In this document: positions 15,718-22,250 of the stretch, piece by piece
How positions within the stretch are numbered: position 1 is the stretch's first letter
How the letters are laid out: each line of letters opens with the position of its first letter
Assembly (NCBI GenBank): GCA_046262935.1
Contig: JBHELT010000003.1
Location: 1 to 23,147, forward strand
DNA length: 23,147 nucleotides
Reading direction: 5' to 3'
From: JBHELT01 sp046262935
Lineage (GTDB): Bacteria; Actinomycetota; CADDZG01; JAHWKV01
The notes under the pieces: generated by a model
What the model was told of the DNA's origin: nothing
What the model saw: only the letters and a program-made list of their open reading frames with translations
Database searches by the model: none
Translations under genes and position numbers: made by a program

Positions 15718-17204
15718 CCAACGCCGCGAACATCGCGCTCGGGCACCTTGCCGTCCAAGGAGTTCATATAACCGCCGTGGTTGGTGAGATCGTTCTTTCG
15801 GTCGGTGCCATGCTCTTGCTCATCGGAGGCTCCCGCCTCGGACGTCGCTCGCGAGCCCTTCCGGCGGCGGGGGCGTTAGTGGTGATCGTCGCGGCCGGTG
15901 CAAGCCTGCTCATCTGGTCCACGAGAACCTTTGCAGCTTTCGATAGTGCAGTTGCTCAAGATGGGTTTTCGCTATCGCTGAAGATGGTTCTTCTGTTCGG
16001 GGCCGCCATGTCGGTGCTGGTCGGCCATAGTTACATCGACCAAGAAAACGCACCTGCTCCCGAGTTCTTCGGGCTGCTGCTGTTCGCAACTGCAGGGATG
16101 ATGCTCATGGTTTCGGCGACAGACCTGATCCTGATCTTCGTGGCCCTCGAAACGTTTTCACTGGCGCTGTATGTACTCACAGGGTTCCGCAGAACAAGGG
16201 CCGACTCCCAAGAGGGAGCGCTCAAGTATTTCCTGACCGGCTCATTCTCAAGCGCGTTCTTCCTCTATGGCACCGCTCTTATCTATGGTGCGACCTCATC
16301 GACTCGACTGGCACTTATCCAGCAGCACATGTCGCGCGTTGGGACCGCGCATCAAGGTTTGGCTTCGGCAGGTCTGGCTCTGATCATCATCGGTTTGGCA
16401 TTCAAGATCGCGGCGGTGCCTTTCCACATGTGGACCCCCGATGCGTATCAGGGTGCACCAGCACCTGTCACCGGTTTCATGGCGGCTGGTTCTAAGGTCG
16501 CGGGGTTCGCGGTCCTGCTTCGGATACTCGTCGTATTTTTCCCAGCGATGGCCGTCGATTGGAGACCTGTCGTGGTCTCACTTTCGGTCATCTCGATGGT
16601 GGTTGGAAGCATCATCGCTGTGGCCCAGTCCAACGTTAAGCGGATGCTTGCCTATTCTGCGATCGCGCATAGCGGTTTTCTGTTGATCGGCATTGCATCG
16701 GGCAATGACCGAGGGATCTCGGGCTCTGTCTTCTACCTCGGTGCATACACGTTCACCGTCATCGCAAGCTTCGCGATCATCTACGCGGTAGGAAGACCAG
16801 GTGAACCCCATACATCGCTCGAAGATTACAAGGGCCTCTGGTACCGAAGGCCATTCCTGGCGGTCATGTTCGCTGTTTGCCTGGTCTCCCTCGCAGGTGT
16901 GCCGCCAACTATCGGTTTCTGGGCTAAGTTCGAGGTCTTCTCGGCTGGGGTCAGTGCCAATCTGGTGCCACTCGTTGTTGTCGCAGTGCTCTCGAGTGCC
17001 GTGGCTGCATTCTTCTATCTAAGGGTCATAGTTCTGATGTTCCTGGAGGAACCGAAAGGATGGACCGTCGGATCGATCGAACCATCAACCGCGCCAGGGA
17101 TCGGGTTGGCTGTCATGGTGGCTGCGTCGGCGATCTTGGTCTTCGGAGTGGTGCCAGGGCCGATCTTGACCCTTCTAAACTCCTCAACGATGTTGGGTCA
17201 CTGA
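15714..17204 (+). CDS. nuoN: NADH-quinone oxidoreductase subunit N (antiporter-like)
   Basis: NuoN is the antiporter-like subunit nearest the peripheral arm and the last gene of this operon. The 496-residue product has about 14 helices, with the membrane Glu in FVALETFSLALYVLTGFRR, the FKIAAVPFHMWTPDAYQGAP motif and a lysine in GFMAAGSKVAGFAVLL. The broken-helix region QSNVKRMLAYSAIAHSGFLL follows. ATG at 15714 overlaps the nuoM stop. No clear hairpin with a T-tract follows the stop at 17204, so how transcription ends is not visible. A possible small gene on the opposite strand overlaps the last seven bases. Confidence 0.96.
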   Translation: MTNAANIALGHLAVQGVHITAVVGEIVLSVGAMLLLIGGSRLGRRSRALPAAGALVVIVAAGASLLIWSTRTFAAFDSAVAQDGFSLSLKMVLLFGAAMSVLVGHSYIDQENAPAPEFFGLLLFATAGMMLMVSATDLILIFVALETFSLALYVLTGFRRTRADSQEGALKYFLTGSFSSAFFLYGTALIYGATSSTRLALIQQHMSRVGTAHQGLASAGLALIIIGLAFKIAAVPFHMWTPDAYQGAPAPVTGFMAAGSKVAGFAVLLRILVVFFPAMAVDWRPVVVSLSVISMVVGSIIAVAQSNVKRMLAYSAIAHSGFLLIGIASGNDRGISGSVFYLGAYTFTVIASFAIIYAVGRPGEPHTSLEDYKGLWYRRPFLAVMFAVCLVSLAGVPPTIGFWAKFEVFSAGVSANLVPLVVVAVLSSAVAAFFYLRVIVLMFLEEPKGWTVGSIEPSTAPGIGLAVMVAASAILVFGVVPGPILTLLNSSTMLGH

Positions 17205-17491
17205 GCCCTGCGGCCGATGCCTTTGCCTTTGCCTTTGCGGAGTCGATCGCGAACATCGCTGGCCACAGCTGGAGCCATAACCGCTACTCCCGACGGGTAA
17301 GTGGCGTGTGCCGATGCGGAACCGGCGGGCACCAATGGCCTTCTTGGGTGTCGGTCACCGGATGAATGTGGGCCGGCTCCACCGGAACCGGGAGGGAGAC
17401 TACCTGCGTTCCTTCGGCCCCTTAGTTTCAGCACGATCAAAAGGGCCAGGGCGACTAGCGCAACCGAGATCGGCAACAGTTCCAAGATCAT
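17198..17491 (-). CDS. Possible small single-helix membrane protein, convergent to nuoN
   Basis: This minus-strand frame gives 97 residues: an N-terminal hydrophobic helix (MILELLPISVALVALALLIV), a basic LKLRGRRN stretch, a Gly/Pro/Ser-rich middle and a basic tail with KGKGKG. Upstream of its ATG, GAGAAG lies eight bases away as a plausible ribosome-binding site. It is the only frame in the gap after nuoN with a sensible membrane-protein start. Against it, no family is recognised, the second half is low complexity, and it overlaps the nuoN stop by seven bases. It may be a real small membrane protein or chance coding. Confidence 0.4.
   Translation of the reverse strand: MILELLPISVALVALALLIVLKLRGRRNAGSLPPGSGGAGPHSSGDRHPRRPLVPAGSASAHATYPSGVAVMAPAVASDVRDRLRKGKGKGIGRRAQ
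17219..17238. repeat. Hexamer repeat, three copies of GCCTTT
   Basis: Three perfect copies of GCCTTT (17219-17236) are followed by GC. On the minus strand they encode KGKGKG near the C-terminus of the possible small membrane protein. This is a simple slippage repeat just after the nuoN stop. Confidence 0.8.
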
Positions 17492-17637
17492 CTGTCGATC
17501 TTCTCACTTTTCCCGGCTGGCCCAAGGAGGCTGCGCAGGGCTAGACCGCCTTGACCGCCCTTCGATTTCAATCCGATCAGAGAAAGATTCCATGCCCTGA
17601 CGGCTAACTCCCAAGCGATGAACCTGCCTTCCGAATG

Positions 17638-17643
17638 TAGGCT
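17638..17643 (+). promoter_or_regulatory. Candidate -10 box for a leaderless isoaspartyl peptidase transcript
   Basis: TAGGCT fits TANNNT and ends nine bases before the ATG at 17653. No ribosome-binding site is visible upstream of that ATG. Together these suggest that transcription starts at or within a few bases of the start codon, as is common in Actinobacteria. No -35 element is evident. Confidence 0.3.
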
Positions 17644-17652
17644 ATTGCCGAA

Positions 17653-18552
17653 ATGGACAACGCGAAAAAATCGATACCAGCTGTGCTGGTTCATGGCGGC
17701 GCGGGCGACATCGAAACTAGTCGTGTGGCTGGGGCGATCTCGGGCTGTGAGCAGGCAGCCGAAGCTGGGTCCCGCGTATTGGACGATGGCCCCCTCGCTG
17801 CGGTTATCGCCGCAGTGCAAGCACTCGAAAACGACCCGTCGTTCAATGCAGGATATGGCTCGACGCTCACCCGTGCGGGCACCGTTGAATTAGACGCCTC
17901 GGTTATGACAGGAGACCTTCGCTTCGGTGCGATCGGGGCCTGTCCACCGGTTGAAAGTGCCATCGCCCTTGCTTCGCAGGTGAGGACCGACGGCGAGCAC
18001 ACTCTGCTCACAGGCCAAGGGGCCCTCGATTTCGCCGCTCACCATGGCATAAAACAGGTACCCGCAGATTCACTCATCACAGATCGCGTCCTCGCCCAAC
18101 TCGAAGCTGAGCGAGCCCGGCGGGCCATGGGGGTCGCCAGGGCGGGAGCGGGTACCGTCGGTGCTGTCGCGGTCGGGTCCGATGGCAAGGTGGCAGCTGC
18201 GACCTCCACGGGAGGCATCCTCTATAAAAGGATAGGCCGCATCGGCGACACACCGGTCCTCGGCGCCGGCACTTATGCCGATGACGAGATGGGAGCAGCA
18301 GCGAGTGCGACTGGGCATGGTGAATCGATCATCAAGGTCCTGCTATGCAAGCTCGTGGTCGACGGGGTTGGCGCCGGAGCGACTCCAGAGCAGGCGGCTT
18401 CATCGTCGATCGCGACGATGAAGCGGCGCGTCAACGGCTCAGGAGGGCTGATAGTGATCGACAAACTGGGCCGATTCTTCGCGGCTCGCAATACCAAGCA
18501 CATGCCCTGGGCCTTGGCAGATCGCCAGGGGATCGCCGGCAGCGGTTCCTGA
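17653..18552 (+). CDS. Isoaspartyl peptidase / plant-type L-asparaginase (Ntn-hydrolase)
   Basis: Enzymes of this family cleave isoaspartyl dipeptides from damaged proteins and may hydrolyse L-asparagine. They are made as a precursor that cuts itself before a threonine, which becomes the nucleophile. The product has 299 residues. An N-terminal VHGGAG (13-18) and FNAGYGSTLT (64-73) lie in the alpha part. The cut site precedes T168 in AGAGTVGAVAV, and AAATSTGG (181-188) and GRIGDTPVLGAGTYAD (195-210) supply the active-site Thr, Arg and Asp. ATGHGE (219-224) closes the pocket. There is no signal peptide, so it is cytoplasmic. It stands alone between the two nuo sets, and nothing in the sequence links it to respiration. 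The ATG at 17653 has no visible ribosome-binding site. Confidence 0.92.
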   Translation: MDNAKKSIPAVLVHGGAGDIETSRVAGAISGCEQAAEAGSRVLDDGPLAAVIAAVQALENDPSFNAGYGSTLTRAGTVELDASVMTGDLRFGAIGACPPVESAIALASQVRTDGEHTLLTGQGALDFAAHHGIKQVPADSLITDRVLAQLEAERARRAMGVARAGAGTVGAVAVGSDGKVAAATSTGGILYKRIGRIGDTPVLGAGTYADDEMGAAASATGHGESIIKVLLCKLVVDGVGAGATPEQAASSSIATMKRRVNGSGGLIVIDKLGRFFAARNTKHMPWALADRQGIAGSGS

Positions 18553-18587
18553 ATGAACGATATCGGTTTTCTTCTTTGTTCCCCGCT

Positions 18588-18602
18588 GAGTAAGATTGCC
18601 CC
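18588..18602 (+). promoter_or_regulatory. Candidate -10 region ahead of the second nuo set
   Basis: GAGTAAGATTGCCCC contains TAAGAT (18591-18596), a TANNNT match, and is 12/15 identical to 553-567 ahead of the first nuo operon. No clear -35 is visible. A start near 18603 would leave a leader of about 70 bases. A poorer -10 match, TAATAC at 18654-18659, lies nearer the gene and is an alternative. Confidence 0.4.
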
Positions 18603-18626
18603 TGCCCGCCACGAGGGGGCGCCATG

Positions 18627-18646
18627 CTTGTGATAATTTTCACAAT
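18627..18646 (+). promoter_or_regulatory. Inverted-repeat operator, CRP/FNR-family type, ahead of nuoA2
   Basis: TTGTGATAATTTTCACAA (18628-18645) is a palindrome with 8 of 9 paired positions, and its core (18629-18644) is a perfect TGTGA-N6-TCACA. That is the consensus arrangement of CRP-type regulators, including actinobacterial GlxR/CRP. The 20-base block matches 571-590 at 16/20 positions. It ends about 29 bases before the nuoA2 ATG. If the -10 at 18591-18596 is real, the site lies downstream of the start point and would act in repression. Confidence 0.65.
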
Positions 18647-18673
18647 GTTCTTCTAATACGGAGCAACACACTG

Positions 18674-19042
18674 ATGCCTCAAGGCTATTTCGGTTCCTAT
18701 CTGACGCTGGCGATCTTCTCGGGCGCTGTGTTCACGCTTGTGGGGAGCACTCTCGCGCTCAATAAGTTGGTTGCTCCCCGAGTGCGCACCGACGAGAAGT
18801 ACATCACCTACGAATGCGGTGTCGATCCGATAGGTGGCGGTTGGAGTCAGTCCACCGTTCGCTATTACATCTTCGCCCTGCTGTTCGTGATCTTCGACGT
18901 CGAAGCAGTGTTTCTGTTCCCATGGGCCATCGTGTTCGAGAAGATCGGCATCTTCGCATTTGTCGAGATGGTCATCTTCATCGGGATCCTTGCGCTGGGT
19001 CTCGTTTATGCATGGCGCAAGAAAGTGTTGGACTGGCTCTAG
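18674..19042 (+). CDS. nuoA2: Second NADH-quinone oxidoreductase-type subunit A
   Basis: This is a 122-residue NuoA paralogue with three predicted helices and the family motifs YECGVDPIG (46-54) and IFDVEAVFLFPW (73-84). It is the first gene of a second complex I set. The ATG at 18674 follows a GGAG ribosome-binding site at 18660-18663 with ten bases between. The frame is open upstream, but the extra residues do not look like NuoA. It differs clearly from the first NuoA in the loop (GGGWSQSTVRYY against DRKDRFPIRFY), which indicates an old divergence or separate acquisition. The stop TAG directly abuts the nuoB2 ATG. Confidence 0.94.
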   Translation: MPQGYFGSYLTLAIFSGAVFTLVGSTLALNKLVAPRVRTDEKYITYECGVDPIGGGWSQSTVRYYIFALLFVIFDVEAVFLFPWAIVFEKIGIFAFVEMVIFIGILALGLVYAWRKKVLDWL

Positions 19043-19579
19043 ATGCAAGACGCCGGCATAGGACGGGTGAAACTACCGAAACCTGTTTCGTTCCTTTTGA
19101 ACTGGGGCCGCAAGTATTCGCTTTGGATGTTCCAGTTCGGCCTTGCCTGCTGCTCGATCGAATTCATCGCATCGGCAATGCCCAAGCACGACATCATGCG
19201 TTTAGGTGTCATCCCGTTCCCCGCCTCTCCTCGTCAGGCCGACCTCATGGTTGTTGCCGGGACGGTCACCGACAAGATGGCACCAGCTATAAAGCGGGTC
19301 TACGAGCAGATGCCGGAGCCGAAGTACGTGATCTCGATGGGGTCATGCGCCAACTGCGGGGGACCGTATTGGGACTCGTATTCGGTCACCAAGGGCATCG
19401 ATCAGATACTGCCCGTTGATGTTTATGTCCCGGGCTGTCCTCCCAGACCCGAAGGGCTGCTGCACGGGATAGTGCGCTTGCAGAACATGATCCAGGGCGA
19501 AGACATACAAGCGAAGTGGCGGGGAAGTGATGCAAAGATCCCTCAGATCATCGGAACGGGTAGAGCCGGAGGAATTTAG
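19043..19579 (+). CDS. nuoB2: Second NADH-quinone oxidoreductase-type subunit B
   Basis: This 178-residue NuoB paralogue has all four N2 cluster ligands: C36-C37 (GLACCSIE), C102 (SMGSCANCGG) and C132 (VPGCPPRP). It should therefore still pass electrons to a quinone. Differences from the first copy include SAMPKHDIMRLGV in place of AGASRFDLSRFGM and an extra C-terminal tail of about 20 residues (KWRGSDAKIPQIIGTGRAGG). The start directly follows the nuoA2 stop. Its last 50 bases overlap the nuoC2 start, much more than other overlaps in the window. Confidence 0.95.
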   Translation: MQDAGIGRVKLPKPVSFLLNWGRKYSLWMFQFGLACCSIEFIASAMPKHDIMRLGVIPFPASPRQADLMVVAGTVTDKMAPAIKRVYEQMPEPKYVISMGSCANCGGPYWDSYSVTKGIDQILPVDVYVPGCPPRPEGLLHGIVRLQNMIQGEDIQAKWRGSDAKIPQIIGTGRAGGI

Positions 19580-20072
19580 TTCGCGGGTTTCCTCGGTATT
19601 AGGGGATGCAGCGAGCGAAACCGAGGTCCGTTTCGGTCAAGTTTGGACGCGGGTGCATCCAGAGCGCCTAGCGGATGTGCTGTCGACCCTGAAGACGGAC
19701 CCCGATCTTTCTTGTGATTACCTAACCTTCTTATCGGCCATCGATTGGCAAGAAGAAGGGTTCGAGATCGTTGTCATGGTCCATTCGAGCGTCTTCGGGG
19801 TTTCGGTTGGGATCAAGTGTCCACTCCCAGCCGAGAACCCACACGTGCCCACTGTTACCGAGGTTTATGGCGGGGCCCACTGGCACGAGCGTGAGTGCTA
19901 CGAGATGTTCGGCATCGTCTTCGACGGTCACCCGAACCTGCGAAACCTCTACCTCCCAGACGACTTCGAGGGTCACCCGCTTCTCAAGAGTTTCAAACTG
20001 GCCAGTCGTGTGTACAAGCCTTGGCCCGGAGCGAAAGATCCAGACGAGGCCGCGGGCGGAGGGCGAGGCTGA
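19530..20072 (+). CDS. nuoC2: Second NADH-quinone oxidoreductase-type subunit C
   Basis: This 180-residue NuoC paralogue carries the signature HERECYEMFGIVFDGHPN followed by RNLYLPDDFEGHPLLKSF. Its conserved core begins near FGQVWTRVHPERLADVL, about residue 36. I chose ATG at 19530, which overlaps nuoB2 by 50 bases and follows GGGGAAG. A GTG at 19527 is directly before it. A strong GGAGGA at 19568-19573 has no usable in-frame start just after it, so the upstream start stands. It is a separate gene from nuoD2, which begins on its last base (TGATG). Confidence 0.9.
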   Translation: MQRSLRSSERVEPEEFSSRVSSVLGDAASETEVRFGQVWTRVHPERLADVLSTLKTDPDLSCDYLTFLSAIDWQEEGFEIVVMVHSSVFGVSVGIKCPLPAENPHVPTVTEVYGGAHWHERECYEMFGIVFDGHPNLRNLYLPDDFEGHPLLKSFKLASRVYKPWPGAKDPDEAAGGGRG

Positions 20073-21220
20073 TGGGCATCATCCCCGATGACCTGACCCG
20101 CGCCACCCTCACCGGTTCGGGGACATTGCGGACCGAAGAGATGATCTTGAACGTAGGCCCTCAGCACCCTGCAACCCATGGGGTTCTGCGGGTGCTCGTG
20201 AGACTCGATGGCGAGAAGATCGTGGAGGGTGAGCCGATCATCGGGTACATGCATCGCGGTCACGAGAAACTGCTAGAGCAACGTGACTTCCGCCAGATAA
20301 CGAACCTGCTGTCGAGGATGGACTGGCTGTCAGGCATCAACAACGAGATTCCCGCCGCGCTGGCAGTAGAGCGCCTGATGCAGATCGAAGTTCCCATGCG
20401 GGCCCAGTACTTGCGAGTGATCCTGGCCGAGATCAACCGGATCATGAACCATCTGATGTTCGTTGGTTCCTTCGGATTGGAACTTGGTGCGACGACCCCG
20501 GTTATGTATGCATTCCGTGAACGTGAATTGCTGCAATCGGCCATGGAGATGGTTACGGGGGGGCGCATGCACTTCGGTTTCATCCGACCCGGAGGGCTCA
20601 AAGAAGACGTTCCAAAGGGTTTCGTCGAACTAGCTCTCAAGGGTATCCGTCAGTTGGTTGCTGCGATCCCCGATTACGAGAACCTCATGATGGGCAACGA
20701 GATCTTCAAACAAAGAACCGTTGGAGTTGGCGTGCTCGAAGCCGATCTTGCTCTCGAGCATGGCGTTTCGGGACCCATCCTCAGGGCATCAGGCGTGCCA
20801 TATGACATCCGTAAGGTCGATCCATATCTTGTTTACGACCAGTTCGATTTCGATATCCCGGTTGGTACGCGCGGCGATTCGTTCGATCGTTACTTCGTTC
20901 TGATGGAAGAGATGAAAGAGTCGGCCAGGATCGTCGAACAGGCACTCGAAGGTCTTCCAGCGGGTTCGCATATCGGTGCAGTGCCCAAACGGCTTTCACT
21001 ACCAAAGGGTGAGATCTACGCCCACGCCGAGAATCCACTGGGTGAACTGGGCTACTACTTGGTATCCGATGGGGAATCGAAGCCTTATCGGATGAAGGTT
21101 AGGACCCCATCGTTTTCCAACGTGAGTGTCGTGCCGCATATGCTTCGGGGCGCTTACCTGCCTGACATGATCGCGATCTTGGGGAGCATGTTTTTCGTGG
21201 TGGGAGATATCGACCGCTGA
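20072..21220 (+). CDS. nuoD2: Second NADH-quinone oxidoreductase-type subunit D
   Basis: This 382-residue NuoD paralogue has the quinone-site loop NVGPQHPATHG (27-37) with H32 and H36, and the conserved tyrosine Y59 in IGYMHRGHEK. The family ending VVGDIDR is also present. The quinone-binding residues are kept, so this complex too probably reduces or oxidises menaquinone. ATG at 20072 shares a base with the nuoC2 stop, and a GGAGGG lies upstream. The acidic N-terminus of the first NuoD is missing. It is followed directly by nuoH2, where the first operon has nuoE, F and G. Confidence 0.95.
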   Translation: MGIIPDDLTRATLTGSGTLRTEEMILNVGPQHPATHGVLRVLVRLDGEKIVEGEPIIGYMHRGHEKLLEQRDFRQITNLLSRMDWLSGINNEIPAALAVERLMQIEVPMRAQYLRVILAEINRIMNHLMFVGSFGLELGATTPVMYAFRERELLQSAMEMVTGGRMHFGFIRPGGLKEDVPKGFVELALKGIRQLVAAIPDYENLMMGNEIFKQRTVGVGVLEADLALEHGVSGPILRASGVPYDIRKVDPYLVYDQFDFDIPVGTRGDSFDRYFVLMEEMKESARIVEQALEGLPAGSHIGAVPKRLSLPKGEIYAHAENPLGELGYYLVSDGESKPYRMKVRTPSFSNVSVVPHMLRGAYLPDMIAILGSMFFVVGDIDR

Positions 21221-22248
21221 TGGGCGCAACTATCCAGCACATATTCGCCAACACGTGGGTTCTGCTCGCGCTCAAACTCTCTGTCCTTTTGATATTGCTG
21301 CCCGCGACCCTGGTTCTGGGCTGGGTCGAATTGAAACTCGGTGCGCACATGCAGCATCGCATGGGACCGATGTATCCAGGAGGGTTCCATGGGTGGGCCC
21401 AAACGCTTGCCGACGGGCTCAAGTTCGTGATGAAAGAGGACATCATTCCCACGGCTGCCGACAGGCCGGTTTTCTCGATGGTCCCATTCATCACGATGCT
21501 TGGGGCGTCGCTTACATTCGTCGTTATCCCCCTCAGTCCCCATGTTGCGATCGAGAAATTCGACGTTGGGATCTTCTACGTCCTGGCCGTTTCCTCGATC
21601 GGCGTCATCGGCGTATTGATGGCTGGGTGGAGTTCGGCCAATAAATACTCGCTGATGGGTGCGCTTCGAGCGGCGGCTCAGCTGATCGCATATGAACTTC
21701 CATTGGTGCTTACCGCCGCGGCGGTTGCGATGCAGGCAGGGTCCTTGTCGTTGATAGGCATCGTTGAAGCTCAGCGTCACAACTTCTTCAACTTGGGGCT
21801 GCCAAATGTTCTTTGGTTCCAGCCGCTGGGCTTCTTCATCTTTCTTACAGCAGGCACTGCCGAACTGACCAGGCCCCCATTCGACATGCCTGTTGCCGAA
21901 GCAGAGCTCATAACTGGAGCCTTCACCGAGTACACCGGCATCCGGTTCGCTTTCAGTTTGTTCGCGGCCGAGTACATCGCCCTGATCGGGCTCGCTGCTT
22001 TGGGCACGACGCTGTTCCTCGGCGGTTACCTGCCTCCGATAAGAGCCTTGGGATCGCTTCCGATACCCGGTTTCGTATGGTTCTTTGGCAAGATGGCAAC
22101 GATCCTTTTCGTCCTCATCTGGATCCGCTGGACCTTCCCACGTCTTCGTGAAGATCAGTTGCAGAAGTTCGCATGGAAAGTGCTGATACCGCTTTCGCTG
22201 CTGAACATCCTGATCACCGGAGCCCTCAAACTCACCCCCTGGATGTAG
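21220..22248 (+). CDS. nuoH2: Second NADH-quinone oxidoreductase-type subunit H
   Basis: This 342-residue NuoH paralogue has about eight to nine helices. It keeps the quinone-entrance loop (WVELKLGAHMQHRMGPMYPG), KFVMKEDIIPTAAD, the acidic loop AELTRPPFDMPVAEAELITG and FTEYTGIRFAFSLFAAEY. The normally conserved ERK at the start of loop 1 reads ELK. ATG at 21220 overlaps the nuoD2 stop as TGATG, and the TAG is two bases before nuoI2. It should form the membrane junction of the second complex. Confidence 0.94.
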   Translation: MGATIQHIFANTWVLLALKLSVLLILLPATLVLGWVELKLGAHMQHRMGPMYPGGFHGWAQTLADGLKFVMKEDIIPTAADRPVFSMVPFITMLGASLTFVVIPLSPHVAIEKFDVGIFYVLAVSSIGVIGVLMAGWSSANKYSLMGALRAAAQLIAYELPLVLTAAAVAMQAGSLSLIGIVEAQRHNFFNLGLPNVLWFQPLGFFIFLTAGTAELTRPPFDMPVAEAELITGAFTEYTGIRFAFSLFAAEYIALIGLAALGTTLFLGGYLPPIRALGSLPIPGFVWFFGKMATILFVLIWIRWTFPRLREDQLQKFAWKVLIPLSLLNILITGALKLTPWM

Positions 22249-22250
22249 CG

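Larger units (their letters stand above)
17205..17652. other. 448-base stretch between nuoN and the isoaspartyl peptidase gene
   Basis: The only plausible gene here is the weak minus-strand frame at 17198-17491. Plus-strand frames in the same place are Arg/Pro-rich, with no hydrophobic or conserved pattern, and look like shadows. A short hexamer repeat sits at 17219-17238. Bases 17492-17652 lie between divergent starts and could carry promoters both ways. No RNA gene or intrinsic terminator was seen. Confidence 0.6.

Noticed and set aside
19568..19600. Strong GGAGGA near the nuoB2 end as the real nuoC2 ribosome-binding site
   Set aside because: No ATG, GTG or TTG in the nuoC2 frame follows at a workable distance; the upstream ATG at 19530 remains the best start.
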